DNA of 64,000 bases from Bryoerythrophyllum caledonicum (taxonomy: Eukaryota; Streptophyta; Bryopsida; Pottiales; Pottiaceae): contig OZ020520.1 in assembly GCA_963971425.1 (NCBI GenBank), forward strand, positions 23,950,754-24,014,753, in the 5' to 3' direction. The position numbers and the translations under genes are program-made. How positions within the stretch are numbered: position 1 is the first letter of the stretch; each line of letters opens with the position of its first letter. The notes under the pieces are model-generated. The model saw nothing but the letters and a program-made list of their open reading frames with translations. It searched no databases and had not been told where the DNA came from. Shown piece after piece: positions 22,954 through 35,299 of the stretch.

Positions 22954-23513
22954 GTAACGTATGTAATTCAAAAAATCAAATGTATCCATTACATACCCAT
23001 CTATTCATGTTATCTTTTATATACCCATTATATACCCAGTTACCTTAGGTTTTGGATTCATGGTATATCACATGTTTTCTTTTTATGTAAGAAAAGAAAT
23101 GATAAAAATACTTAAAGTGCCTCTATGTGTAAGATTCAATTTAAGTTTTTTTGGGTCTTTTGGTTGAAGCCAAATTGGCTAAATGTGCTATTAATTGATT
23201 TTGTGCATTTTATAGCCAAAAAACTTAGCTAGTGCAATCGGGCACTAGAAAGCTAGAAGATAGTCTTGGTTACAATAAGATAGATAGTCTTTATAAAATG
23301 GACGGGTGAAGATAGTAATAAGAATTCAGGCTAGAATATTTCATCCACTATTCAATACATGAATGCATGGGGTTCATGAATTTCACCTTTAGGGGTTCTA
23401 AAGGTGAAAAGAAATATCATATACTATTAGAATCTATAACGGTGAAGTATAGTTTCCAAGACTAGGCAATAAATGGGAGTGGATTTAGAGCGACATACTG
23501 TAGTTTTAAGTAT

Positions 23514-24429
23514 CTAACCCCTAGAGTTCCTTAATAATTTCTCTCCAAAAAAACTCCAAAACTGCCATTGTTATAAAGAGGCAAGTAAATTGAAAATTTT
23601 GAGTGTTTTTTTTGAACTTTTGACCATTAGATCTCAAGTTAGAGTTCTAATTTTTTGGTTGCAATTCACCACACATATGTGAAATTTATAGCATTTGAAG
23701 TGAAAGAAGTTTTTTTACTTGACCGGCAAGGTTAATCCACTTTGGAACTTTTCCACTAATTAGTGTTCAAATCCTTTTCCATTATGACCTACATGACGTT
23801 AGCTATGTGTGCAAAATTTAGGTGTAATTGAGGGATGAGATATGTTGAAATAAAAAGGTGTGTGCATGGGTTAAAAAAAGTGGCAATGACCACAAAAATT
23901 GAGTGGTAATTATTGTTCTATATAAGTTTACTTACTTGAGAATCTAAACGGTTCAAATGTGACATTCCTTTTTTCACTAATTAGAAGAAAAAAGAAATAT
24001 GACAGTCATCTGTCTAATTTCTATTCATTTTATTAAATTATTCAATATAATAGTTCTCAGAATAGTGCTTGAAAATGATGTTTCTTCATCAAATGTTGGG
24101 CATCCACCCTCCTTTAAAGTGAAGGTCTTCAAAAATTGGTTGACACTACAAATATATATGTTATTAATTAAATTTGGTTGGCAGCCACCACAGTGTATTG
24201 GATGCGGCTTGACACACTTCAATGATGGTTGTTGCTCGGCTTGATTTGCTTGCGGGCCTCGGTTTCATGAACCCAACAACCCGTTCATAGGCCACATTGA
24301 GCAACCAACTGGAAAATTCCAACGAGACAACGAGCCTTGTCCAATGGCTTCCTTTGGGGCCTTCTCCAATGTTCCCCTAAATAGACTATAAGAGTCCTTT
24401 CAAGGGACTCTTGAAATTTTAGAGGTTAA
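23514..24429 (-). mobile_element. Distant relative of the TTAA-element family
   Basis: The left end is CTAACCCCTAGAGTTCC and the right end closes in gggactcttg...ttagaggttaa, so the termini are diverged. The interior keeps 'aacttttgaccattagatctcaa' and 'gtgaaatttatagcatttgaagtg', which correspond to the reverse orientation of the family. The spacer 22954-23513 before it holds nothing recognised. Confidence 0.5.
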
Positions 24430-25482
24430 AAAAAATTTGGACTATGCATGAGGGAGGTATCTTCCTTGGATCTTTCTCCCACCTATGATTAGATTGTCCC
24501 CTTTCCCCACCCATTCAAGTTTTCCTAAAAGTGCACCCCGAAGAGGAAAGCCACTAGGAATACAACAGTGTTTTTTTAAGGGGCGAAATAATGCCAAAAG
24601 GCGAAATTTTTTTGCCCTCTACCCGTTTCTAGCAGAAAAACCCTGATGTGGCGTCCAGCAGACGGCCAGAACTTCCAGGCCTCCACCTGACGTGGGTGCC
24701 ATCATTTCGTTGATTGGGGTGGCCTGTCGCCTCCTCAGCCGGCGCCCAATCTGCACCGTCGGGGTCGTCATCGCCTGAGCGGCTTCCATGTAGCCGTTCG
24801 ATTGGGATTGTGGCGCCACATGTCGACTCCTGTTTGCACCAGGAGTTCCCTCATTCGCTGCAGGTTGGCGCCACCATTTCATGATTTCATCGGATCTGCA
24901 CTTCCGCGATCGCCAGTTTGTTTTTTGAGTGGGAGCGTTCTTGCAAACAAGTTTTTAATTCTTGCAGCTTCAGAAAATCATGACTTCGTTGCGGTTGGAC
25001 ACAATCATGGGCGATGGTGGAGGCTTGCAGCCAATGGAGCCTTGGAAGAGTTCGGTCAGCAAGGACAATTGGCGTCCAATCTTCAGGTTAGTTTTCATTT
25101 GCTGGTTCTTGCAATTCCAGTTTCCAACGTATTTGTTGTTTCCACTGCAAGTCCTGTGAATGTCCGTTGTTGCTTTCGTGTATGAATCGCTCAGAATTCT
25201 GCGTTTGGCAATCAGGTTCACTTGCGAGGTATCCTGTGCATATTTGCAGCCGGTGTGCATCGTGGCTCGTGAGGTATCGTGTGCATCAATTGGGGTCGGC
25301 TGGTGTTTTTTTCCTACTCGCTTAGGGTTTCGGTTGCTGTCGTTGTATCTTGCACTTGTTTTAGAAACTAAATTTAGGGGAATTGCAGTCTGTGGTTTAG
25401 GGTCAGGTTGTATTTTTTTGCAAGTTCCACGTTCACTGTAGATTGCCTGCATTCTCGATTGTTGTTGCTTGTATTTGGGAAG
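24430..25482 (+). other. Upstream region of the hAT-type transposase
   Basis: GC content rises from about 24640. No coding exon is clear here; short GC-rich frames on both strands overlap. It probably holds the promoter and 5' leader of the transposase and the left end of its element. I could not identify terminal inverted repeats or an 8-bp target duplication with confidence. Confidence 0.4.
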
Positions 25483-28400
25483 ATGTTTCCTGGTATGTCC
25501 TTGCACAGGTTCTTTGCAAGGCTGCCGAACACAGGTTCGTCTTCGTCGTCGGGAGTCTTCGGAGATGGCTCCAGCTCAAATCCCGGGACGTCAACATCGG
25601 ATTCAATGGTGCCTTGTAGCGTTCAGTTGAGTGCCCAAAGTGGAGGAAACTCCGTGTGCAATGTGCCTCGCAAGCGGAAGACCAATGCTCTGCAGAAGCG
25701 AAGGAGGTCGAATCCCGCAGTAGTTCTGGTGGAACCTGGAGACTGCGTCGTTCCCTCGAAGAAGTTCAATTCCGATGAAGTCGTGGAAGTGATCTCCTTA
25801 TCATCAGGAGCATCCACGGGAACTGGAGAGAATGTGACGCCTCATGCGTCGACGGCAGACAAGGGGAAGGGGGTCTTAGTGGAGTGCGAAGATTTTGACG
25901 ACGAAGACGATGAAGATTGCGTTGATGGCGAGCCTGTGAAGAAGAAAGCGAAGAAATCGTATGAGGCCAGTCGAAAATTCTAGGACACTTGGGCAGCTAG
26001 GGTCCCTTGGGCTGAATTGCATCGAGGAGGCGATGGACTCTATGAATCCGTGAAGTGCATAATATGCTCGACTGTGGAGGGCAGACCCAAAATTCTTGGT
26101 CCGAAGTGGGACACGCTGAAGAAACATGGAGGCAAGCGGAAGGCCACCTGTGATATGGCAAACGGGATCAAGAAGGACCAATGGTTCATTGCAAAGAATT
26201 GCAAGCATTTACGCAATGAGCGCATCTACGCAGCTAGAAGTCAAACTACAGTGCTAGAACAAGTCACCGTGCTCAAGGGAGAACGAGCGAGGAAGCAAAT
26301 CCAGTTTGCTACGATACTGCACTTGCTTCAGAATGGTCGCCCCATGCTGGAGTACACCGCCCTGCATCCACTCTTTTGCTTTCTCGGAGTACCGAAACTG
26401 CCCAAAAAACACTGGTCGGATGGCGCTGGTTGGGAATTGGCTGAGTGCTTGTACAAGCAGGTGCAAGCTAAGACTAAAGCAACAATGAAGTCAGCAAGAT
26501 TTTTCTCCATTACCTGTGACGAAGTGTCCACCCTAGACACTCAAAGTTGGATTAGCATACACGGGTATGTGTGCCAAGATTGGCAACGGAAGCCGATGCT
26601 CTTGTCTCTGGAGCGTGTTGTAAGCGGAGGTGGGTCTGACAGCATGACGAAGGTCATCGTGAATGCTGTGAAGGACTACGGTGGCATCAAGGCGGAAGAC
26701 CTCGGAACACGGTTGGTGTCGTTCGGTGCCGGTAAGGACGTCATTCTCTGGGAAGGGCTGTGTAGTCTGTATGTTTTCAGTCTTGTGTTTCGGGAAGGGC
26801 TGTGCAGTCTTGTATTTCGGGAAGGGCTGTGCAGTCTTGTGTTTAGGGTGTTAGTCTCTTCAGGCTGTGTAGGATTAAGGGTCGATTTTAGTTCATGTTT
26901 GCTCTGTTTCTGAACTGTGGTTGTTTTTTGTGTGTATAGATGGAATTAATACATTCCAAGGAAAGAGAACTGGAGTCGTGCAACAACTCAAAACACGTTG
27001 GGCTCCTAGAGTGATAGGCGTACACTGCATGGTAAGTCTTCATCCCACATGTTTAACTTTGAATTTCAGTCATGTTCATTGCATCTGTACAAGTTGGAGT
27101 GCATGTTGAGTCTGCAAATTGTGTGCTACCTGTTGAGTTTATGGCGTAGCAACTGCTCTCAGTGAACCTCTGTCCAAATTTTTCAGTAGGTTCAGTTGAG
27201 GTGTGACATCGTTGTTTTGCAGGCCCATCGGACAAACCTTGCTGTTGAATCGTTGAGCGCTCTTCCTGTAGTGTCACGGATTGAGGGCATGCTGCAATCC
27301 CTACACGCTTTCTTTGCACACTCACCGAAACGACACTTGGAGTTTCAAAAATTGGCGGAGGTCATGCATTCAAAAGGACTAAAGATTCTGAAAAATATTA
27401 AAACCCGTTGGATTAGCATGTTATCACCATCTGTCAGGGTGATGAACGAGTACAGGGTTCTTTTGGTGAAGATGGCGGTGGACTCCGTGCCCCCTGCTCC
27501 TGACGCAAACGGTAAGTCAGGTAAGAAGGACAAGATTTTTATGAAGCTTGCCAGCCACAACCTATCTTTTTTGCAAGATTACGAGATTCTTCTGACATTG
27601 TCGGCACTCCTTCCTCTCCTTCGATCAGTCCACAGCTTGATCAAATTCGCCCAAAGTAGGGAAGTCTTCATCTGCGACTACGTCTCAGCGATTCAAATTT
27701 GCATCTCGGAGCTCCAGGCCTTTTATTGTCATGAATCTTCTGCGTTCACTCACGATGCATTCTGGGACTTCAAGGCTCTGCTGCAAGTGCGGCATGACGG
27801 CATTCCCATGGCGTGGGTCCCTAGTGCCTTCGATTTGAATGAAGACGGCCAAGAATTCCTCGTGTTCACTGTAGGAGGCATGAACATTCCAGCTTTGTAT
27901 TCAGAACCGGGGTCTGACAACTCAACCCCAATCAACCGGGAGGTTCATGAACGCATCTGTACGCAAACTAAGGCAGCGTGTAAAGGTAAGTACTTAATGT
28001 TCAGCTTTGTATTCACGGCCAACATCATACTTGTGTTCAGGGTTTAGGTTTAGGGGTGAGTTTGTCATTTGCCTGCACCGTGGATCTAACTGTGTCGTTT
28101 TGTTGTGGCAGATGCAGCAGAGCGGTTGATCAATCAGCTTATGTCACGATTTCCCTCATCAAGCCTCATGGACGCTTTTGGAATTGTGTACCCTCAATAC
28201 TGGAGGATACCGGAGGCAGATCAAAATTTCCAACGACATATTGCTATAATCAAAGAGCACTACTGTTACCCAAAAGAGTTTCAGAAGAGGAAGCTGAAGA
28301 CGGGTGAGGGACGTACAAGCGGAAGAGGAGGTTGAGGGCGTTAAGACAATTCAGCCTATCTTATGTGCTGCAAAGCTAGAAGAGCAGGCGATGATGTTTC

Positions 28401-28744
28401 AGATTACCATGAAGTCGAATTGTGAAGGCGCCATGACGGGAGATCTGCCCTTGAACCCCTTGACTCGTCTCTGGCGTCGTCTGGAAGCGTCTGGCCTGTT
28501 GCGACATAAACTCTCCGAATACTTGAAGGTCGTCGAACTTGCCGTAGTTGCAGTCTTGGGGAGCGTCGAAGATGAACGGACCTTCAGTACATTGTCCTTC
28601 ATGAAGAACAAGCTCAGGAATCGCTTGAATGTGCACTTACCCTTGGCAGTCGCTATGCACGCGCAAGAGTTCTACACAGTGACGGACTTCCCTTACAATG
28701 CTGCCTATGACAACTGGAAGAAGAGCGTTCGTAAGGAGGACTAA
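25483..28744 (+). pseudogene. hAT-superfamily transposase, ZNF862-like, spliced but disrupted
   Basis: Four exons can be joined by eye: 25483-26731, 26940-27031, 27223-27985 and 28112-28744, all with GT-AG introns (gtaagg, gtaagtc, gtaagt donors). Each junction restores family motifs, including the second catalytic Asp region (FGADGINTFQGKRTGV) and HCMAHRTNLAV. A first Asp region reads FFSITCDEVSTLDTQSW. The C-terminus has the hAT dimerisation signature (SVEDERTFSTLSFMKNKLRN). The N-terminal part is Ser/acid/Lys-rich, then a Cys-containing segment (YESVKCIICSTVEGRP) like a BED-type or KRAB-less zinc region. Two lesions break it: an in-frame TAG at 25981-25983 and a one-base frameshift near 28300. 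It cuts and pastes DNA when intact; this copy is probably dead or needs readthrough. Confidence 0.85.
26748..26845 (+). repeat. Short tandem repeat in the first transposase intron
   Basis: Three units starting gggaagggctgtg and containing cagtcttgt(g/a)ttt, about 27 bp each (the first is longer). They lie wholly within the intron 26732-26939. Confidence 0.75.
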
Positions 28745-30372
28745 CTTATTGTGTGTGCAGTGTGCACTGTGCAGCAAAACGGAGGGAAGGAATAGACTAA
28801 CTCTGACGTAAGTGTGCTTGTAATGTGCAGGACTACGTCGATGATGAAATGAGGCCCGTGGGATTAGCGGCTGCAAACCTCACGGCTTTGAAATCAAATC
28901 CCCTCCCTTCCCAACACGTGGATTGAGTTGTATTGAACTGCAGTCTGCTTGTGTCGAACTAGTGTTTGCATGCGTCATTGCTTCAGTTCTACTTTACTGC
29001 TTCAGTAAACAGTCTTTGCTTCACTCAGTGTGCTTCTCAGTCTTTGCTTTCTCAGTGTGCTTTCTCAGGGTGCTTCAGTAAACAGTCTTTGCTTTCTTTG
29101 ACAGTAAACAGTAATACTTTCTTTGCTTTTTAGGTGTAGTTTATCTTCATAGTTCATACTATAGTGCTTAATAGTTTATACATGTGTGTGTGCTTCCTAA
29201 ATGGTTTGTTGAAATATGTGTCATTTCATTTGTGTCATTGTCAACCAATTGTTGGGAAGGGAGATGGACAAAGGTTCTGAGACAATTCAGCGCGGGTTTA
29301 GCATCTTCTTTTGCACCTAGATAGCCAATAGTTCGTGTAGAATTTACTTACACACTATTTGTATCGCCAGCTTTTGGCAAAAAATAAATAAAGAAAAATG
29401 CCAAAATTCTATGTCTTATATTCCCCTACAGCCACTCTACTTCACTCCCCAAGACCTATAAGAAGCCAAAGTTTACATTATGCATTTTCAATTTTTGCCA
29501 CTCTAGCTGCATTCTTAAAAATGTAGGATTTACACTGGAATACAGTACCAAGTAAGGCGAAACTTTTTTAGGCACAAGAATAGACGTCGAAAAATCTCAT
29601 ACTCCCCTTTTCCACACCAATGAGATGCACAACAATCAATGCTCTTGGATCTTACTGCATACAAGCTAAAGTTCCCCGGTAGTACCCCAAGTTCCCAAAA
29701 GGTTAACCGGTGGTTCCCACAACCTTTCCCAAGCCAAGTCACTACATGCATGTGGTCCCAGTTACTAACAAAGACCCTAAGATTCATGGTGAAAGATCCT
29801 TTACTTTCAGGAAAACTCTATTGTGCCCTTACTTCCTTTCCAAGCTGCCTAAAGTCTCCATTTTGACTTCAATGGGTAATAACTTTCCAACGGTGAATCT
29901 TAACAAAAACAAAAAGTAAATAAAAACTTCACAAATCTTCCAACATGAAAAATTCAACGTAATTTTTTTTTTTAAAAATGATTTTTTGGAATCATAGGAA
30001 TCTACTCAAATGGTGTCCCTTAATGGTAAAGTGGGCCTTTAGGTGTTAATTAGTGTTTGTAGTACGATAAGAAAATTTCCGAATTTTAAATTATTTGGTA
30101 GACTTGCCTCCAATCTCTGGAATGCAAATGCAAGCCTATTTTTTTAATAAAAAAATGGTAGAATTTGGAGACATGAAATGGCTACAAAACACAAAGTGAA
30201 CTAATCTTCCATGGATGATGCGTCAATACCACAGAGAAAAGCACTGGAGAGACCACTTTTGCGAAAGAGAGTCTGTACAATTCCGAGTTTGAAGAGATGG
30301 GAGTCTTTATTCTTAGGTTTAGGATTTAGGGTTTAAGGGTTAGATTCTGTACACGAGAGAATTGGTTGCGGC
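28745..30372. other. Spacer, no recognised gene
   Basis: Positions 28980-29120 carry cryptic repeats of 'cagtctttgctt' and 'cagtaaacagt'. The block 29990-30046 ends in 'cctttaggtgttaatt', which resembles a TTAA-element terminus. No open frame is convincing. A telobox-like array (taggtttaggatttagggtttaagg) lies at about 30315-30339, just beyond the L2HGDH stop codon. Confidence 0.45.
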
Positions 30373-33031
30373 TCAAGTGGCAACTGGGTCGGTTTTGAAG
30401 GGCTTCTTGTTCGCCCAGTCGAAATCCTTGACGGCGCGGTCGACCACCGTGGTTGCGATGGCCAACGACGAAGTGCACGCGGGCGAAGGGGCGTTGCGCA
30501 CGTTGAGCACGATGCCGGAGGACCCATTTTCGAACAGGAAGTTGCCGATGATCTTGCCCGAGTCGTCTATGGCCACCGCGTGCACTCCCGCCCACCCGTG
30601 CGTTGTGTGCTCCACCTCCAGCTTTGGACAGTACCTACAACGTCCATCCGCAGGTTTAGGGTTTAGAGTTATTTGCTAACAGTAGCCTTCCAAATCGTGA
30701 AGACAACTGCGATACAAGCGCATAAACACCCGCACCTTTTGTGCTCTCATGTCTACAAGGAGAGCGATTTGAATTGTGCAAACTCACATATAGGTAACAA
30801 CTGCTGTGACTTAGGGGAACATGAAACATCAAGCTCTTCTAACCTTGGAAGATTATAGGGTTTAGGGTTTAGTATTACACTCACAAACAGTTAGAACTGC
30901 TTGAACTTTGGTTATAAGGAAACATCAAGCTCTTCCGACCTTGAACGACCATAGGCCTTTAGGGTTTAGAGTTTGGGGTTACACTCACAAACAGGATTGC
31001 TTTGACTTTGCTCTTCCAAGCTTCAAAAACATAGGGTTACACTCACAAATATAAGTTTTAGGGTTTAGGGTTACACTCACATACAGGTAGAACTGCTTTG
31101 ACTTGAGTTTTATGGAAACATCAAGCTCTTCCAAACTTGAAAAGACCATAGGGTGTAGGGTTTAAGGGGTGTGATTGAGATTTTGGGAGGGTTTAGAAAG
31201 AAGTCTAATTAAATGAGAACCATCGTCATCATCATCATTTGCACAACAGAGAAGGGATTGGATCCTAGTACCGCTTAGCTTCGCCGACGAAGGCACGAGT
31301 GCTGAGGTCTCGCCAAATCTCTTGAAAGACGATGCCAGGGTTTCCAAGCACCAGCTTCCACAGTCCCTTGTTGATGGCAAACAGGAGGCTGTCCTTGACG
31401 TTGAGCGTCCAGAACTTGTACCCTTCCTTGGACAAGGCTAAAGCCGAATTGGGACCGATGAGAACACGCCCGTCCACTCGCGGCGTCAGGTGCACGCCAA
31501 CCATTGGAAACCTGCACGAAGATAAACAATAGAACAATGCCACTTCAAACCTCTTCCAAAAAGTGTACGAAAAACATACCCCACATTGCCAAGGGAAACG
31601 GTCTGTTGATGCATCCTTGGAGAGGAGGAAGAACAGTCGGTGAGCTCAGCAATGGATAAGTGAAGAGAATACCGAGATGCATCACAATCACAAGTGTTAT
31701 GGAAGACTAGCAATATCTAAGATGTAGCAGAAAGAGCAGAAGGGACGAATTACTTTGGATCAGGGACAGGATATATGTTGCGGGTGATGAGATTGCGATA
31801 CTCAGGTTTGAGCTCGTGATAAGTGCCCCGGAACGGCAGAACCGTGGGGCCCTTGGCACCTCCTGCCATGCGACCCACGTAGTCGGCCTGCAGACCTCCA
31901 CACGTGATCAGCCACTTCGCTTTCACCTCTTCCCCTGACCTACTTTGCACCGTCACTCCTCTGGCACCATCGGCATCGATCCCGGTCACCTCAAACCTGT
32001 CGATGATAAAACAACATGAAATCATCACTTTCAGAAAGCAAACGTCCCTACACTGCACATGAAGTGGTACCATCATAAATCAAGGCACCATGAATGAGAC
32101 AAAGGACTATGAGCGATCTAGAACCTGTAGATTAAAGAGCAACATGGAATTATCATCAGGAAGCATGAAGTGGTACCATCATGAATCACCTCCAAGCTCC
32201 CTCAGTACCATGAGCAAACAACTGACAATCTAGAACGTTGAAAAGTTACACAACCATGGCACTTGTGTTGATGGAGTTTCAGATTCTTCAAGGATGGCTG
32301 AAGCAGGGATATGAACATTGACAGATTTGCAAGCTTACCCGGTGCGGATTTGGCCGCGTCCAGTGGACAGCACATCCTCGGCGTAGGAGCGGCCGACCTT
32401 GGCGTAGTCGACGATGCCGGTGTTGGGGGAATGGAGCGCACGGAGAGCGCGGACGTTGGGTTCGAGGTCCAGGATCTTCTTTGGGGACAGAAGCTCCAGG
32501 CCTTGCACGCCGTTGGCGGAGGCGCGCTTGTAGAGATCCTCGAGAATGGGGATCTCCGAGTCGCGAGTGGCGACGATGAGCTTGCCGACGCGCTTGTGGG
32601 GCAGGTTCTTCTGCTCGCAGTATTCGTACATGCGGCGCGCTCCGTCCACGCAGAGCTTCGCCATGTCGCTCCCGGGCTCGTAGTAGATACCTGCATGGAT
32701 CACTCCACTGTGTGCATTTTCCACGTTAGGAAACCGGAGATGGTGGCGCGACCTAAACAGACCAATTCGAGTCGGAGTCGCACCTGTTGTGTGATGTTTG
32801 GTGCTTCACAATGTCGTGCTCCTTCTCGACGACCACGACCTTCGCGCTCGGGAACCGGTTCACGATCTCGCGAGCTGTGGCCAACCCCACGATCCCGCCT
32901 CCTACGATTGCAACATCGGCCTCTCCAGGTTTCAAGTCCCCTCTCACACTGCTGCTCCACCTCCGATTTGCAACACCCAACTGCCGGACGAGTTGGAGTC
33001 CGGTCGAGGAGAGCTTCCGCACCGGGCCCAT
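30373..33031 (-). CDS. L2HGDH: L-2-hydroxyglutarate dehydrogenase, mitochondrial, five exons
   Basis: Exons, in transcript order, are 33031-32784, 32707-32339, 31996-31754, 31511-31272 and 30634-30373; together they encode 453 residues in one frame, close to the family length. Residues 1-30 are basic and Ser-rich, like a mitochondrial presequence. The FAD-binding dinucleotide motif GGGIVG is at residues 44-49 and the family signature HNSGVIHAG at 81-89. Later motifs include NIYPVPDPKFPMVGVHLTPR and, near the C-terminus, VRNAPSPACTSSLAIA. The FAD enzyme oxidises L-2-hydroxyglutarate to 2-oxoglutarate, a metabolite-repair reaction. Introns are GT-AG; the fourth has an unusual donor (GTACTAG) and a GTACT at the downstream exon start, so that junction is inferred from protein continuity. 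A telobox (AAACCCTAAA, 33307-33316) lies upstream. Confidence 0.93.
30775..31170 (-). repeat. Degenerate tandem repeats with teloboxes in L2HGDH intron 4
   Basis: On the plus strand the units read 'ttacactcacaaacag', 'aactgctttgactt', 'gaaacatcaagctcttcc' and 'gaccatagggtttaggg', repeated three to four times with partial loss. They lie between the fourth and fifth exons (intron 30635-31271). Confidence 0.8.
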
Positions 33032-34371
33032 CGTGAGTCACACAAAGAACAACGATTGTGTTCTCGAGGCGCTCTCATGCAAGAAAAGTACTGCACCGGT
33101 TGGCCGAGCTGTAAACCTCGACGGAGCTCGCAACGTAATCGGCGTCGCTCGTGGATCTGCTGCCAACGAATCCAACAAAAACCGACCATGAGCAACCAAT
33201 ATACTTCCTCCAATAACGCGAACGTCACATAGGTTTCACCAACTTTCACGGATCTCCCCGAGGCAACATCAAGGACACGTACAAACACTCCACTTCACTG
33301 CACCTTAAACCCTAAACACCGAATCAAACGGAACTTCTCCAGAGAAGATCGATCGCTTCACAGAAAAGAGCCCCCGACCATCTACAGACGCGCAGATCGA
33401 AACACACAGACCCACAAAGAACTCAGAAATTCTTAGGAGCAAGAGCGCCCACCTCCCGATGCTCTCAAATGAGCTTCCGATCCAACAGAACCAAACCAAA
33501 CCGCGGATCAAGCTTGCGGCCACTTGTACAGATCATCGGTTCCACCCACACGAGAAACCATTTGGTGGCTGGGTCCCGCGTCCTTGCTGATCATGGACCT
33601 GCAAGCTACATCCCGCAGCCTCGGTGACGGACTCGCGTGCACAGATGTCCTGCCTCATTGGCTGCGCACAGCGCACAAGCTGGTATTTACTGCATCGATA
33701 CAAGTGTCGTGCTCCTGGGGTGAGTCAACCTCGAGACTCGGGAGCTCAAGTACTACATCTCGTCCATAATTCATCCGGCCTGCTCATATTCTGTATGCCA
33801 AGCCCTGGGACTCGTCGACGTTTACGTCTTAATGGATTAGCCTTAATGCATGCTTCAATTAAGTGAAAAAATATGATGGGCGCTTCATTTCTCCTCATCG
33901 TCACCGGTCGGGTTACTGGAGGAAACATCGACTGCGTAGGTGAAATTCGGCATGGTACACGACACCAGCCGGAGTTCCAATCACAGAAGTGCATTCATCT
34001 CAGGCACTTTGAGAACAATGCCAAGATACCAACATCTGCCATCTCCACCAAATGTACACAACAGACTCCACAACGAACGCGGACATCAATTCAGACCCTA
34101 GAAACGTCGTACTCTCGAGCTAGAAAGCTGGATAAATCAACACCAGAACCCAAACCTGACATACTATCAACGCAACCACCTGATTCCAAATGCTAACCCT
34201 AATTATGCACAGAGAAGGCACATTGAGTCCAAGTGACAGTGGAAGACTCATCGCAACTCACTCCGAGAAGGAGGAGAAGAAAAAAGTGTAAGAAATTGGA
34301 TCGGCTTTGGTAAGAAATCTTCGTCACATTTCACTCTCATGTACATGTACAGAAGTCTAAGCAGGCTGCTG
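33032..34371. other. Spacer between L2HGDH and eL30
   Basis: It contains the L2HGDH promoter and 5' leader, with a telobox at 33307-33316. Open frames on both strands at 32798-33523 are shadows of exon 1 and of GC-rich leader DNA. The region 33530-34330 holds no recognised gene. Confidence 0.5.
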
Positions 34372-34707
34372 CTACTCGGTGGGCATGGAGCGGATGATGT
34401 CGGAGTCGCCGGGGTCCGTGATGCTGAGCGTGCAGACGCGGAAGTACTTGCCGCAGGCGGTGCCGAGGTCCACGTTGTTGCCGCTGTAGTGGTGCACGCC
34501 GGTCTTGGACAGCATGGCGTAGTACTCGATCTCGGACTTCCGGAGCGGCGGGCAGTTGTTAGCGATGATGATGAGCTTGCCTTTGCCGCCGCGCAGCGAC
34601 TTGAGCGTGGTGCCGTAGCCCAGCGTGTACTTGCCGGACTTCATCACCAGCGCCAGCCGGTTGTTGATGGACTCCTGCGCCTTCTTCGTCTTCTTCGCCG
34701 CCACCAT
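34372..34707 (-). CDS. RPL30: Cytosolic 60S ribosomal protein eL30 (L30e)
   Basis: The 111-residue intronless frame matches eL30 over its whole length. It starts [20 protein letters not shown], has the Lys/Gly-rich segment [19 protein letters not shown], then [20 protein letters not shown], then [20 protein letters not shown], and ends [11 protein letters not shown] plus three residues. eL30 folds as an L7Ae-type alpha/beta RNA-binding protein in the large ribosomal subunit. The length is normal for plants (about 112). Codon use is strongly G/C-ending. A telobox pair lies about 110 bases upstream, the usual promoter motif of plant ribosomal protein genes. The lack of introns is unusual for a plant ribosomal protein gene and could mean a retrocopy, but the frame is intact and has a matching promoter motif. 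Confidence 0.97.
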   Translation of the reverse strand: MVAAKKTKKAQESINNRLALVMKSGKYTLGYGTTLKSLRGGKGKLIIIANNCPPLRKSEIEYYAMLSKTGVHHYSGNNVDLGTACGKYFRVCTLSITDPGDSDIIRSMPTE

Positions 34708-34813
34708 CTTGCCTGCGGATGCTGCTGCTGCTGCTTGCTAGTGCGGCGAACGATCCGTCACGCGGTGCGCTTGCGAAAGAGGGAGCTCCTGTCAAGCTCC
34801 TCTGCCTTGGACC

Positions 34814-34828
34814 AAACCCTAACCCTAA
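34814..34828 (-). promoter_or_regulatory. Telobox pair upstream of eL30
   Basis: AAACCCTAACCCTAA on the plus strand, that is TTAGGGTTAGGGTTT in the gene's direction, 107-121 bases before the ATG. Teloboxes are a known promoter element of plant ribosomal-protein and other growth-related genes. Confidence 0.75.
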
Positions 34829-35284
34829 TTCAAGGGTTGGGATGCATTGAAGAAGAGAACCTGAAACCGCAGGACCTATAACCGAGGCTACATTATGATA
34901 TCTACGATTCTAGCATGATTTTCAGGGTTTAAAAAAATAAAATTTTCGATTGTTTGTGAAGATAGTACAATAACCCCATGATAACCAACCAAAGCCCATA
35001 ACCAAAGAAGAAGAACATCAGACCTCTATGGGTTGGCGTGAATATAGTGTCCGTTCGACCTACCCTTGATGATATGCCCACAGGACACAACAACAGTGGT
35101 ACATGACTACTAACCCCTCTTAGGGTGGACACTGTATACCAGAAACCAAGAACCAGTACACTGTAAAGTGATTGTTTGGGGTGTATTCTATTGTATAGAA
35201 GTAGAAGGTTGGTTTTGTTGGTCGTCACATTGTTGACATTGCCAGGTTGTTTGGAAAATACATGGTTGTGTTGTAGCGGTGGTC

Positions 35285-35299
35285 CGGGTTCGATTCCCG
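35285..35299 (+). other. tRNA-like T-arm remnant
   Basis: CGGGTTCGATTCCCG forms a four-pair stem with a seven-base TTCGATT loop, exactly the T-arm consensus of tRNAs. I could not fold a complete tRNA: no matching 5' acceptor strand for the bases after the T-arm is present within 80 bases upstream. It lies about 160 bases beyond the LINE stop codon, near the LINE 3' end. It may be a tRNA or SINE fragment or coincidence. Confidence 0.35.

Noticed and set aside
24590-29410. Terminal inverted repeats for the hAT-type element
   Set aside because: Words like 'ccaaaaggcgaaa' near 24597 and 'cgccagcttttggc' near 29367 are only weakly complementary and no 8-bp duplication was seen, so element ends are left undefined.
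32311-33232. Plus-strand frames of 134-241 codons over L2HGDH
   Set aside because: Antisense shadows of exons 1 and 2.
34339-34881. 180-codon plus-strand frame over eL30
   Set aside because: Antisense shadow of the eL30 coding sequence.
35285-35299. A complete tRNA gene
   Set aside because: Only the T-arm is convincing; no D-arm, anticodon arm or pairing acceptor stem was found on either strand nearby.
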